NCBI GenBank assembly: GCA_019459145.1
Contig: JAIBEK010000038.1
Span: 18,410-82,409 of the forward strand
Direction: 5' to 3'
Length of the DNA: 64,000 nucleotides
Source of the DNA: Arenimonas sp.
Lineage (GTDB): Bacteria; Pseudomonadota; Alphaproteobacteria; Rhizobiales; Rhizobiaceae
The translations under genes and the position numbers were made by a program. Below are positions 7,028 to 15,461 of this stretch, piece by piece. The notes under the pieces are model-generated. The model was given only the letters and a program-made list of their open reading frames with translations, did not search any database and was not told the DNA's origin. The stretch's first letter is position 1. The number at the start of each line of letters is the position of its first letter.

Positions 7028-9676
7028 TCAGCCCTTCAGAATCCGTTCGACGATGTCGGCGACGTCGGACGACAGCGATGGTGCCCGTTCGATGGTCATC
7101 AGCGCCTCGCGGGCCTGGTCGGCGCGGACCGGCTCGAGCAGGCGCCACGAGCGCAGCGCGGTGAGCAGGCGCGCGGCGAGCTGCGGATTGCGCTTGTCGA
7201 TCGATAGGATTTCTTCGGCGAAGAAGTGATAGGCCTTGCCGTCCGGCCGGTTGAAGCCGGTCGGGTTGGCAAAGGCGAAGGTGCCGATCAGCGCGCGCAC
7301 CCGGTTGGGGTTCGACGCGGCGAAATGCGGGTTCTGCATCAGGCGCATGACGCGCTCCAGCGCGCCTTCGCCCGGAATGGTCGCCTGGATGGCGAACCAC
7401 TTGTCGAGCACCAGCGCATTGGCGGCGAAACGGCTTTCGAAGGACGAAAGCGCCGCATGAGTCTCGGTCGCATCCGGGAAGCGGTGCGTCAGCACGGTCA
7501 GGGCCTGCGACAGGTCCGTCATGTTGTCGGCCTTGGCATAGGCCTCTGCCGCGCCGGCCGGGCTGTTGTCGCTGAGCGTCAGGAAGCCGAGGGCGGCATT
7601 GCGCAGCGCGCGACGACCGGCCCCGGCGGCATCGGGGCTGAACGGGGTCGATGCGGCAAGCCCGTCATAGAGGCTGCGGAAGGTGGCAGCGCCCGCCGCA
7701 GCGATGGCGGACAGGATGGCCTGGCGCCCCTGGTGGATGGCGTCCGGATCGTTGTTGGCGCCGAGTTCGCGGGCGACGTCGGATTCGCTCGGCAGGGCCA
7801 GCGCCTGGGCGCGGAAGGCAGGCTCGAGGCTGTCGTCGGCGGCAATCGCCAGCAACGCGTCGCAGAGCGAGGCGTCGCACTCGACCGGCTTGCCGGCCGC
7901 GGCGGCCTTGGCAGCAGCGGTGAGGTTGGGAAGGGCCAGATCGGTGATCGCCTGCCAGCGGGCGAATAGGTCGCTGTCGTGGCGGGCGATATGGGCGAGG
8001 TCGTCCGTGGTCTGGGCGAAGTGCAGGGCGACCGGGGCGGAGAAGCCGCGATTGAGCGAGACGACCGGACGGGCGCCGATGCCGGCAAAGACGAAGGTCT
8101 GGCTGCGCTCGGTGAGGTGGAGGACGTCGCCGGCAACCTCGCCGCCGCTGACAGCACTCGGCAGGACTTCCGCGCCATTCTCGCCGATCAGCGAAAATTT
8201 CAGCGGAATGTGCATGGGCTCCTTGGCCGTCTGGCCGGGGGTCGCCGGAACCATCTGCTCGAGCGAAAGCGAGAAGGTCTTGGCACTGGCGTCATAGGAC
8301 GAGGAAACGGTGATCTGCGGCGTGCCGGCCTGGTGGTACCAGAGCGAGAACTGCGCAAGGTCGCGGCCGCTCGAATCGGCGAAACACTTGACGAAGTCCT
8401 CGACGGTGGCGGCGTCGCCGTCATGGCGTTCGAAATAGAGATCCATGCCCTTCTTGAAGCCGTCGCGGCCGAGAATGGTCGCGATCATGCGGGTGACTTC
8501 CGAGCCTTTCTCGTAGACGGTCGTGGTATAGAAGTTGTTGATTTCGCGATACTTGGTCGGCCGCACCGGATGGGCGAGCGGACCTTGATCCTCGGGGAAC
8601 TGCTCCGAACGCAAATGGCGGACCTCGGCGATGCGCTTGACGGCGCGCGAGCGCTGGTCGGCGGAGAACTCGTGGTCGCGGTAGACGGTCAGGCCTTCCT
8701 TCAGGCACAGCTGGAACCAGTCGCGGCAGGTGATGCGGTTGCCGGTCCAGTTGTGAAAATATTCGTGGGCGATGATCGCCTCGATATTGGCATAGTCCTG
8801 GTCGGTGGCCGTTTCCGGGTCGGCCAGCACATACTTGTCGTTGAAGATGTTGAGACCCTTGTTCTCCATCGCCCCCATGTTGAAATCGGAGACGGCGACG
8901 ATCATGAAGATGTCGAGATCGTATTCGCGGCCGAACACCTCCTCGTCCCATTTCATCGAACGCTTCAGCGCGTCCATGGCATAGGCCGCGCGGGCCTCCT
9001 TGCCATGCTCGACATAGATCTTCAGCGCGACTTCACGTTCGGACATGGTGACGAAGGTGTCCTCGACAACGCCGAGGTCGCCGGCGACGAGAGCGAAGAG
9101 GTAGGACGGCTTGGGATGCGGATCGAACCAGGCGGCGAAATGCTTGCCTTCGCCATAGCCGGCGCCGCCGAGGAAGTTGCCGTTCGACAGCAGCAGCGGA
9201 TTGGCGGCCTTGTCGGCGATGATGTTGACCGTATAGACGGCGAGCACGTCCGGGCGGTCGGGGAAGAAGGTGATGCGGCGGAAACCTTCCGCCTCGCACT
9301 GGGTGCAGTAGATGCCGTTGGAGCGGTAGAGGCCCATCAACTGGGTGTTGGCCTCCGGATTGATCAGCGTCGTGACGGTGATCTCGAAGGGGACGCTTGC
9401 CGGCAAATCGCGGATCGTCAGGCTGTCGGGCGTCTCGGTATAGCGCTCGGGCGACAGCTCGATCTGGTCGAACAGCAGGCCGGTCATCTTCAACTCGTCG
9501 CCATCGAGCACCAGCGGGGCATTGGGGTCGGCGCCTTCACGGCGGTGGAAGATCAGGCGCGCCTCGACCTTGGTCTCGGTCGGATCGAGTTCGAAGGTGA
9601 GATCCACGCGTTCCAGGACGAAGTCGGTGGGGCGGTAGTCTGCCAGATTGATGATCCGGCCGGTGTCTGTTCGCAT
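7028..9676 (-). CDS. pepN: Aminopeptidase N (M1 family)
   Basis: An 882-residue cytosolic zinc aminopeptidase that removes N-terminal residues from peptides. The substrate-recognition motif GAMENKG lies near residue 267 and the zinc site HEYFHNW near residue 303, with the downstream Glu in LKEGLTVYRDHEFS. The length and the C-terminal helical domain fit the E. coli PepN subgroup. An AGGAT ribosome site precedes the ATG. It is monocistronic and followed, convergently, by the DUF4344 gene. Confidence 0.95.
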   Translation of the reverse strand: MRTDTGRIINLADYRPTDFVLERVDLTFELDPTETKVEARLIFHRREGADPNAPLVLDGDELKMTGLLFDQIELSPERYTETPDSLTIRDLPASVPFEITVTTLINPEANTQLMGLYRSNGIYCTQCEAEGFRRITFFPDRPDVLAVYTVNIIADKAANPLLLSNGNFLGGAGYGEGKHFAAWFDPHPKPSYLFALVAGDLGVVEDTFVTMSEREVALKIYVEHGKEARAAYAMDALKRSMKWDEEVFGREYDLDIFMIVAVSDFNMGAMENKGLNIFNDKYVLADPETATDQDYANIEAIIAHEYFHNWTGNRITCRDWFQLCLKEGLTVYRDHEFSADQRSRAVKRIAEVRHLRSEQFPEDQGPLAHPVRPTKYREINNFYTTTVYEKGSEVTRMIATILGRDGFKKGMDLYFERHDGDAATVEDFVKCFADSSGRDLAQFSLWYHQAGTPQITVSSSYDASAKTFSLSLEQMVPATPGQTAKEPMHIPLKFSLIGENGAEVLPSAVSGGEVAGDVLHLTERSQTFVFAGIGARPVVSLNRGFSAPVALHFAQTTDDLAHIARHDSDLFARWQAITDLALPNLTAAAKAAAAGKPVECDASLCDALLAIAADDSLEPAFRAQALALPSESDVARELGANNDPDAIHQGRQAILSAIAAAGAATFRSLYDGLAASTPFSPDAAGAGRRALRNAALGFLTLSDNSPAGAAEAYAKADNMTDLSQALTVLTHRFPDATETHAALSSFESRFAANALVLDKWFAIQATIPGEGALERVMRLMQNPHFAASNPNRVRALIGTFAFANPTGFNRPDGKAYHFFAEEILSIDKRNPQLAARLLTALRSWRLLEPVRADQAREALMTIERAPSLSSDVADIVERILKG

Positions 9677-9935
9677 TGTCTATCCTGATCTCGTCCGTGA
9701 GCCGCCTTGCGTAATCATGATAACCGAACATGCGCCTGCAAGGATTGTGATTTCACCGGAGAGACTGGCACATATTTCTGAACGATTGTTAAAAAGCCGC
9801 GAAATAAACGGTCCTTGCCGATCACGCGAAGTTGCGCAATTCTATTCTCATTGCTTGAACTGTGTTGGCGCTCGATCGAAATAGCCAAGAAAAGCTGCCG
9901 CGACCTCGCCCCCGTTATGGCCTTGTTCGAGGGGG

Positions 9936-11044
9936 CTAGCGGATTCCGAGCCTGGCGCGGATGGCATCTTCGTTCTCGGTCTGTTGGATGATGACGCCGT
10001 ACCAGCCGAGGCCGTCATAATCCTCGTAGCCGAGTGTCCTGGCAAAGGCGACGATCGAGCCGGAATGGTCGTAATAGCTGCCGCGCATGGCCTGATCCGG
10101 GTTGCTGAGCGCGAAATGGGTATAGCGCCGCGCCGGGTTGCTCGACGCGATCACCCGCAATGCGCCGTCGAGCAGCAGGACCTCGGTCTTTTCCCCCACC
10201 TGCGGCGGCAAATTGGCTTCCTTCTCGACGATTGCCTGGCCTTGCGCCTGCCAGTCGAAATAGACGCCGAGCGTTCCCACCAGCCGGCGTCGCTCTGGCC
10301 GCCCTCGCGGATGCCGGTGGCATAGACCAGCACGTCGCGATTGTCATGCAGCGGGCTGGGCTTGACCTCGTCGACGACATAGTCGTCACCGCTCGCGCAA
10401 TTGCGCGCCGCGGCGAACCACGGGTCGCCGGCGAGACTGCGGTCCTTCAGGCCGCGCTGGAAGCGCGGATTGGCGGAGGCTAGGACGCGGCCGCTCGCAT
10501 CGGTCATGACCAGGTCGAGATAGACGGTATAGAAGCGGTTGATCACGCCGAGCCGCTCGGCGGCATAGGCGAAGCGCTCGGGGGTCGGATCGCCAAGCGC
10601 CTGCCACAGTGCCGGATCGGTCGCCCACCAACGCACGTCGGCGGTGCGCTCGAACAGGTTGCGGACGATGAACTGCACCAGCGTCTGGGCAAGGTCGGTC
10701 AGCCGCACGCCTTCCATCTCGCCCACCAGCGCATCGGCCATCTCCCGGCCCAGCCCGATGCGGCCAAGTACGTTTTCCTGGAAACGGGCGGCGATCTCTG
10801 CGGCACCCTGGGCCAGGCGCTGCACCTCGTGGGCGACCACCGCGAAGCCCTTGCCGGTCTCGCCCGCGCGCGCCGCCTCGATCAGAGCGTTGATGGCCAA
10901 GAGCCGGATCTGCCGGACGATATGGGTATTGTCGGAACTGAACCGCTCGAGATCGACCCCGATCCCCTCGGTGACGACGCGCATGGAGCGCGGCGTTGCT
11001 GCATCGACGATCGGGGATTTCTGTTTCGGCGCAAGATCGGACAT
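9936..11044 (-). pseudogene. Frameshifted soluble chemoreceptor-like protein with C-terminal Cache-like domain
   Basis: Two consecutive frames encode one protein of about 370 residues. The first part has a short chemoreceptor signalling core ([20 protein letters not shown] and [14 protein letters not shown]), then a helical segment and a Cache/PAS-like sensor region. The frame breaks in the codons around 10286-10289. The other frame continues with [11 protein letters not shown] and ends in ARLGIR at 9936. Adding one base there restores a natural reading ([16 protein letters not shown]), so this is a one-base deletion or a sequence error. No membrane segment is seen, and the sensor lies after the signalling core, the reverse of a classical receptor. 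I start at MSDLAPKQ (11044); a longer start at 11143 is possible. If the base loss is real, the product would be truncated. Confidence 0.75.
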
Positions 11045-11402
11045 CGGAAATTCACCGCGGGCAAGTTGATCGCGCGTCCGGAGGTCGAGGGACGTCCGGG
11101 TGGGCGGGGCAATACACAGAATGTTCTTTGAGGCATAATCCATGACATTGGTTAATCATGGATAAATTCAAAAGTATAGAAATGCAGGTTGCTTTGTCTT
11201 GCGTATGACTTTGTTTGTGCAATTGCCTATATTGCAGGCAACGGCTGATCGGCTGCCCGGCGAACTTGGCCTTGTCCGTGCGCATCGGAAGTGCCACTCT
11301 GGTGAAACAGGATTCTGTCAAGCGCGCGAGCGATGGCGTGCTCCTTCCTCCACCCCCGTCTTTGCTCCCCAGGCACCGAGAGCCAGATACCGAGACCTGC
11401 CG
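11045..11402. other. Intergenic region upstream of the DMT transporter
   Basis: No convincing gene is seen here. The stretch is AT-richer than its surroundings around 11150-11240 and contains two overlapping dyads described separately. It serves the divergently placed chemoreceptor-like gene and the DMT transporter. Confidence 0.5.
11218..11241. promoter_or_regulatory. Two overlapping inverted repeats upstream of the DMT transporter
   Basis: TGCAAT-N7-ATTGCA (11218-11236) overlaps TTGCCT-N7-AGGCAA (11223-11241). Both are perfect six-base dyads with the same seven-base spacing, offset by five bases. This looks like a two-register operator for a dimeric regulator. No regulator gene is adjacent. 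Confidence 0.45.
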
Positions 11403-12341
11403 ATGGCCGTTGCCGCTACCAATCCGCTTCGCGGCATCGTGATGAAAATCGCCTCCGTTACCGTCTTCGTCGGCATGCAGTCCTGCATCAAGCTGGCGGG
11501 GTCCGGCATGCCGTCCGGACAGATCACCTTCTACCGGTCCGCCTTCGCCATCGTGCCGATCCTCGTCTATCTGGCAGTTCGCGGCGAATTGCGCTCCGCT
11601 TTCCAGACATCCAATCCGTTCGGCCATCTCAAGCGGGGGCTGATCGGCGTCGCCGCCATGGGCGTCGGCTTCTACGGCCTGGTGCTTCTGCCGCTGCCGG
11701 ATGCGATCGCCATCGGCTATGCCATGCCGCTGCTGGCCGTCGTCTTCGCCGCGCTCTTCCTCGGCGAGACGGTCAGGGCCTATCGGTGGACTGCGGTCTT
11801 CATCGGGCTGGTCGGGGTGTTGATCATCTCCTGGCCGAAGCTGACCCTGTTCAGCCAGCAGGGTTTCGGCTCGACCGCCGCCACCGGGGCGCTGGCGGTG
11901 CTGATCTCGGCGGGACTGGGTGCTGCCGCCATGCTGCAGGTGCGCCAACTGGTGCAGGAGGAGAAGACCGCGACCATCGTCCTGTTCTTCTCGCTCACCG
12001 CCTCGTTGCTCTCGGCCGTCACCTGGTTCTTCGGTTGGCAGGTGCTGAGCTGGGAGGCGCTCGGGCTGATGGCGCTGGCCGGTTTCTTCGGCGGGCTGGG
12101 GCAGATCCTGCTGACCGAGAGCTACCGCCATGCCGATGTCTCGACCGTGGCGCCGTTCGAATACACCTCGATCATCCTTGGCTCGGTCATCGCCTATCTG
12201 TTGTTCGACGAGGTGCCGACGCTGACCACGCTGGTCGGCGCGGCGATCGTCGTCGGGGCCGGGATCTTCATCATCTACCGCGAGCACCGGCTCGGGCTGG
12301 AGCGCCGCGCCGCGCGCAAGGCGGCGACCCCGCAGGGCTGA
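11403..12341 (+). CDS. DMT-superfamily (EamA) transporter
   Basis: A 312-residue inner-membrane protein with about ten hydrophobic segments in two EamA repeats. The first repeat includes GYAMPLLAVVFAALFLGE and the second includes VAPFEYTSIILGSVIAYLLF, both typical positions for the family. The C-terminus is basic (EHRLGLERRAARKAA), as expected for a cytoplasmic tail. The frame is open further upstream, but MAVAATNPLRG is the first start giving a normal N-terminus. Substrate and direction are unknown; many relatives export amino acids or metabolites. Confidence 0.85.
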   Translation: MAVAATNPLRGIVMKIASVTVFVGMQSCIKLAGSGMPSGQITFYRSAFAIVPILVYLAVRGELRSAFQTSNPFGHLKRGLIGVAAMGVGFYGLVLLPLPDAIAIGYAMPLLAVVFAALFLGETVRAYRWTAVFIGLVGVLIISWPKLTLFSQQGFGSTAATGALAVLISAGLGAAAMLQVRQLVQEEKTATIVLFFSLTASLLSAVTWFFGWQVLSWEALGLMALAGFFGGLGQILLTESYRHADVSTVAPFEYTSIILGSVIAYLLFDEVPTLTTLVGAAIVVGAGIFIIYREHRLGLERRAARKAATPQG

Positions 12342-12598
12342 CTGCGGCGACAAGATCGATCCTGTTGCGCCGTTCCGGCTTTTCTTTTCTTGCGTCAGGT
12401 CGATAAAGATTGAAACAGGGGGAAGGTTGTGGCTAGTCTAGCGTGCTCCGCCGAGACCAAACTGAACCCGATCACCGTAGATTTTCATGAGCATGGACAG
12501 CGAAATGCCCCATCCGGACCGCACAGCGCGGCCCGGCGCCGACAGCCCGCCACGATCAATGTCCGACCGATGCGTCAAGGCGAAGGGGAGGGTGCGCC

Positions 12599-13507
12599 TT
12601 GGCCCTTTCCATTGACCAACTCCGCTCCAGCCCGGCCTTTTGCGAAGCGCTGCGCGTCTATGCGCGCGAGTTGCAGGGCGAGTATGACGGCAATCCGCGC
12701 CTGGCGCGGCTGCTCTCCTCGCACCAGCGCTGGCTGCTCAGCCAGTGCGCCTTCGCGCTGCATATCGAGCATGATCCGGACGTGCCCGGATCGGGGCTCA
12801 CGGCGTCGCGGCTGCGTGACATGATTACCGCCTCCAATGCCGCGAGCCGCAATACGGTCCTCAACTTCCTCGATCAGCTTCACTCCTATCGCTTCATCCG
12901 CCTTGCCGGCGAAGCGGCGCGACGGCCGCGCCGCTACGAGGCGACGGAGGTCACCCATCTCGCGATGATGCGCTGGACGCTGGCCAATCTGGCGACGCTC
13001 GATCGGGTCGACGGCGGCGTGCGGGCGCAGACGCTGGCGGCGCGCCCGGAACTGTTCAAGCTGATTCAGCCGCATGCGGCTCGGCGCTCGTTCCAGCACG
13101 ATGGCTGGCGCGAACCGCCGCCGCGCGTGGCGATGTTCCTGTGGACGGAGGCTGGCGGCCTGGTGATGGACGAACTGGTGCGGCGCATCGAGGCCGCCGG
13201 TCCCGCGGCCGAGCGCTACGACATCGGCCGGGTCGATGCCCGCGCCATGGCCGAGCATTTCATGATGTCGCGCACCCACCTGCAACGGCTGCTGCGCCGT
13301 GCCATCGAGGCAGGCGGACTGCAATGGCAGGACGAGGGCAAGAAGACCCATCTATGGTTCATGGCCGACCTGCTGAACGAATATTGCGGCTGGCAGGCGA
13401 TCAAGTTCTCGATCATCGACGAGGCCTTCGACCATGCCCTGAGGCTGGCGCCACCCGCAGCAAGGCGCGACGCCCCGGTTCAACTGCTGGCGAAGGTGGA
13501 CGGCTGA
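12599..13507 (+). CDS. Unrecognised protein, possibly two winged-helix DNA-binding units
   Basis: A 302-residue soluble protein I do not recognise. The start is TTG, set by an AAGGGGAGG ribosome site a suitable distance upstream; the nearby ATG and GTG codons are out of frame. Two regions look like winged-helix modules: LTASRLRDMITASNAASRNTVLNFLDQL (about 68-96) and DARAMAEHFMMSRTHLQRLLRRAIEAGG (about 215-245), each a recognition-helix-like stretch followed by a wing-like segment. The layout suggests a MarR/GntR-like regulator with an internal repeat, but this is inference. It has no operon partner. Confidence 0.65.
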   Translation: MALSIDQLRSSPAFCEALRVYARELQGEYDGNPRLARLLSSHQRWLLSQCAFALHIEHDPDVPGSGLTASRLRDMITASNAASRNTVLNFLDQLHSYRFIRLAGEAARRPRRYEATEVTHLAMMRWTLANLATLDRVDGGVRAQTLAARPELFKLIQPHAARRSFQHDGWREPPPRVAMFLWTEAGGLVMDELVRRIEAAGPAAERYDIGRVDARAMAEHFMMSRTHLQRLLRRAIEAGGLQWQDEGKKTHLWFMADLLNEYCGWQAIKFSIIDEAFDHALRLAPPAARRDAPVQLLAKVDG

Positions 13508-13538
13508 AGCCGTTCCGCCGCTTGCGCGGGTTAAACCG

Positions 13539-13697
13539 TTACAGCGGGATGTGGCGGACCAAGGCGTTTTCGCCGCGCGCCGTGCGCCTGGAGCGACCCG
13601 AAGCGGCCTTGCTGTAAGCTTCCGAGGCATCGATGGCGCTGCCGATCTGGCTGACGGCGGCCTTGAGGCTGCGGAGCGGATGGAACATCGTGGTCAT
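13539..13697 (-). CDS. Small hypothetical protein, 52 residues
   Basis: Starts MTTMFHPLRSLK and ends VRHIPL. An AAAGGAT ribosome site lies about seven bases before the ATG. The sequence is amphipathic, then basic and Ser/Arg-rich (SGRSRRTARGE). It converges with the winged-helix-like gene, with 31 bases between stops. I do not recognise the family, but the start signals and the coherent composition favour a real gene. Confidence 0.5.
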   Translation of the reverse strand: MTTMFHPLRSLKAAVSQIGSAIDASEAYSKAASGRSRRTARGENALVRHIPL

Positions 13698-13829
13698 GGT
13701 GGTTATCCTTTGCATTTTCGACATGCCGGTAGACGGCGAAAAAGGGAACGCGTGAAGCGGCGTCACGGACTGTGCGGCGGCTTTCCTTGTGCGATGCACA
13801 AAGCCTTGCCGGCATTCGCCGAGCCGGCG

Positions 13830-14021
13830 TCACGCCTCGCGGAAGTCGGTAAAAACCGTCGCCGGTCGCGTGATCGTGCCGCGGCGGGCAAAGACCCGTG
13901 CGGTCAACTGTTCGCAGGTGGCGGAACCGAAGCGGTGATAGGGCTGGCCGCTGCGCAGCGGCTCTGCGGCAAGGCGGAGCGTCTCGAACTTGCAGTGCAT
14001 GGGGCGGGCACGAACGGTCAT
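13830..14021 (-). CDS. Small hypothetical protein, 63 residues
   Basis: Starts MTVRARPMHCKFETLRL and ends TVFTDFREA. AAGGATCAAAGG precedes the ATG as a plausible ribosome site. It is on the same strand as the 52-residue gene downstream, 132 bases apart. It is basic with two Cys and no membrane segment. No family is recognised. Confidence 0.45.
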   Translation of the reverse strand: MTVRARPMHCKFETLRLAAEPLRSGQPYHRFGSATCEQLTARVFARRGTITRPATVFTDFREA

Positions 14022-14115
14022 GACCTTTGATCCTTGTCTTCCGACTCCCCCCATGAGCGACTCAATATATCGCAGTGCAGCATAAAGGATTCAAGCGCGC
14101 GCGGACGCGATGCAG

Positions 14116-14134
14116 CCATGCGAAATACGCATGG
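14116..14134. promoter_or_regulatory. Perfect inverted repeat between the small ORF and the UDG gene
   Basis: CCATGCG-AAATA-CGCATGG is a perfect seven-base dyad. It lies 61 bases beyond the glycosylase stop codon and 95 bases upstream of the 63-residue ORF. It could be a weak terminator for the first or an operator for the second. Confidence 0.4.
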
Positions 14135-14194
14135 TTCGGTCGCACGAATGTCACAAATGCCAAATTTTTGGACGATCCCGGTGTCGTGGAGAGA

Positions 14195-15067
14195 TCAGGC
14201 CGGGGCGAGCCGGCGGGCGAAGACCTGCATGTCGCGCCAGGCCAGCGCCTTGCTGGCGGGCGCGGTCAAAAGTTCCTGCGGATGCAGCGTGGCGATCGCG
14301 GGGACCGCATGTCCGCCGCAGGCGATGTCGCGCCAATGGCCGCGCAGCGCGTGAATCGTGCCGGTCTCGTTGAAGAAGAAGCGGGCTGTCAGGTTGCCGA
14401 ACAAAAGCACGGCCTTCGGCTCGGCCAGTTCGACCTGTCGCTCGATGAACGGCCGGCAGATGGCCACCTCCGGCACGGACGGGGCACGGTCGCCGGGCGG
14501 ACGCCAGGGGATCGCCGTGGTGATCAGCACCGCCTCGCGCGAAAGGCCGATTGCGCCCAGCATGCGGTCGAGCAACTGGCCGGCCCGGCCGGAAAAGGCC
14601 ACGCCCTCGCGGTCGTCGTCGGCGCTCGGCATCGGCCCGATCACCATGATGCGGCTTGACGGATCGCCGGCGGCAAAAATGGTCGAGCGGGCGCTGGTCT
14701 TCAGGTTGCAGCCGGCGAAGGCCTCGAGCGCGGTCTTCAGCTCGGCCAGCGAACGGGCGCTTTCGGCGGCAAAGCGCGCCTCGGTAATGGTGTGCTCGTC
14801 GGGGATGGCGGGCAAGGCGGAAGCCGCAGGCGCGCGCGCCGGCGGCGGCGTGTCGGGCCGGGTGCGGCCCGGCGTCGTCTGCACGGTCCGCGCTTGCGCC
14901 ATGGCCACGGCCGCCGGCGCCCGGACCTGGCGCGCCGCGCGCTCGGCGGCAAATTCCGCGACCCGGTCGACCGGCTCGTCCTCCACCAGCCATTCGACGC
15001 CGGCATCCGCATGGAAATGCAGAAGGGCGGCCAGTTCGGCGGGCGTCATGTCGCGGGCAAGCATCAT
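14195..15067 (-). CDS. Divergent family-4-type uracil-DNA glycosylase
   Basis: A 290-residue protein. The first 100 residues are Ala/Pro-rich and linker-like; the rest is a UDG-fold domain. Recognisable blocks are DREGVAFSGRAGQLLDRML, the PWRPPGDR loop and HPQELL near the C-terminus. In canonical family 4 enzymes the first motif reads GEAPG and the second KCRPP, and four Cys bind an iron-sulfur cluster. Here the first motif is GPMPSADDD, the Lys-Cys of KCRPP is Ile-Pro-Trp, and only two of the four expected Cys positions are occupied (GCNL and AICRPF). The IPWRPP form seems common in rhizobial relatives, but the loss of GEAPG is more unusual. It may be a variant base-excision enzyme or have lost activity. 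Confidence 0.75.
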   Translation of the reverse strand: MMLARDMTPAELAALLHFHADAGVEWLVEDEPVDRVAEFAAERAARQVRAPAAVAMAQARTVQTTPGRTRPDTPPPARAPAASALPAIPDEHTITEARFAAESARSLAELKTALEAFAGCNLKTSARSTIFAAGDPSSRIMVIGPMPSADDDREGVAFSGRAGQLLDRMLGAIGLSREAVLITTAIPWRPPGDRAPSVPEVAICRPFIERQVELAEPKAVLLFGNLTARFFFNETGTIHALRGHWRDIACGGHAVPAIATLHPQELLTAPASKALAWRDMQVFARRLAPA

Positions 15068-15146
15068 GTCCCCGTTCTAGTGCAGGGATCGGCGGAAGGA
15101 AACCGGATTCCTGCGGGGTGGAGGGAAACGTCGCGGCGCGCTCCTG

Positions 15147-15258
15147 TCTTCTCCCCAGCGGGAAGAAGGAGGCGCGGAGCGCCGGATGAGAGGGGCGAAG
15201 CCAGATTGGGAGCATGCGCACGTGGAGAGTAGGGCTCCTCTCCCTTGGTGGGAGAGGA
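15147..15258. repeat. Palindromic intergenic repeat, copy 1
   Basis: The core at 15147-15197 begins TCTTCTCCCC, contains GGCGCGGAGCGCC and ends in GGATGAGAGGGG. It matches the core at 16912-16962 with few changes. A further hairpin CTCCTCTCCC/GGGAGAGG follows at 15233-15258. This is the mosaic of hairpins typical of dispersed rhizobial intergenic repeats. Confidence 0.7.
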
Positions 15259-15383
15259 AGCGATTTCGGCATCTTAGGCCGAAGGCGTAAGTGCCAGAAA
15301 TCGCAGGTGAGGGGGATGAGACGCCCGACCCCCTCACTTGGAATTTCTAACACTTGGCTTTCAGCCAAGATGTTGAAACTCCA

Positions 15384-15447
15384 TTCTCCCCCACCACGGG
15401 GCAGAGGACTCGCGGCTGGCGTTCCACCTGCCCCACAAGGGGGAGAA
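15384..15447. repeat. Long inverted repeat of a second palindromic family
   Basis: Outer arms TTCTCCCCC and GGGGGAGAA enclose inner arms GGGGCAG (15398-15404) and CTGCCCC (15428-15434). The structure is nested and ends 14 bases beyond the Hsp70-like stop codon, so it may also act as its transcript end. Confidence 0.65.
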
Positions 15448-15461
15448 CGGGCCTCAATCCC

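Noticed and set aside
7979..9688. 569-residue plus-strand open frame
   Set aside because: Antisense to pepN; shadow composition and no domain features.
11052..12353. 433-residue minus-strand open frame
   Set aside because: Antisense to the DMT transporter; very Asp/Gln/Gly-rich and without features.
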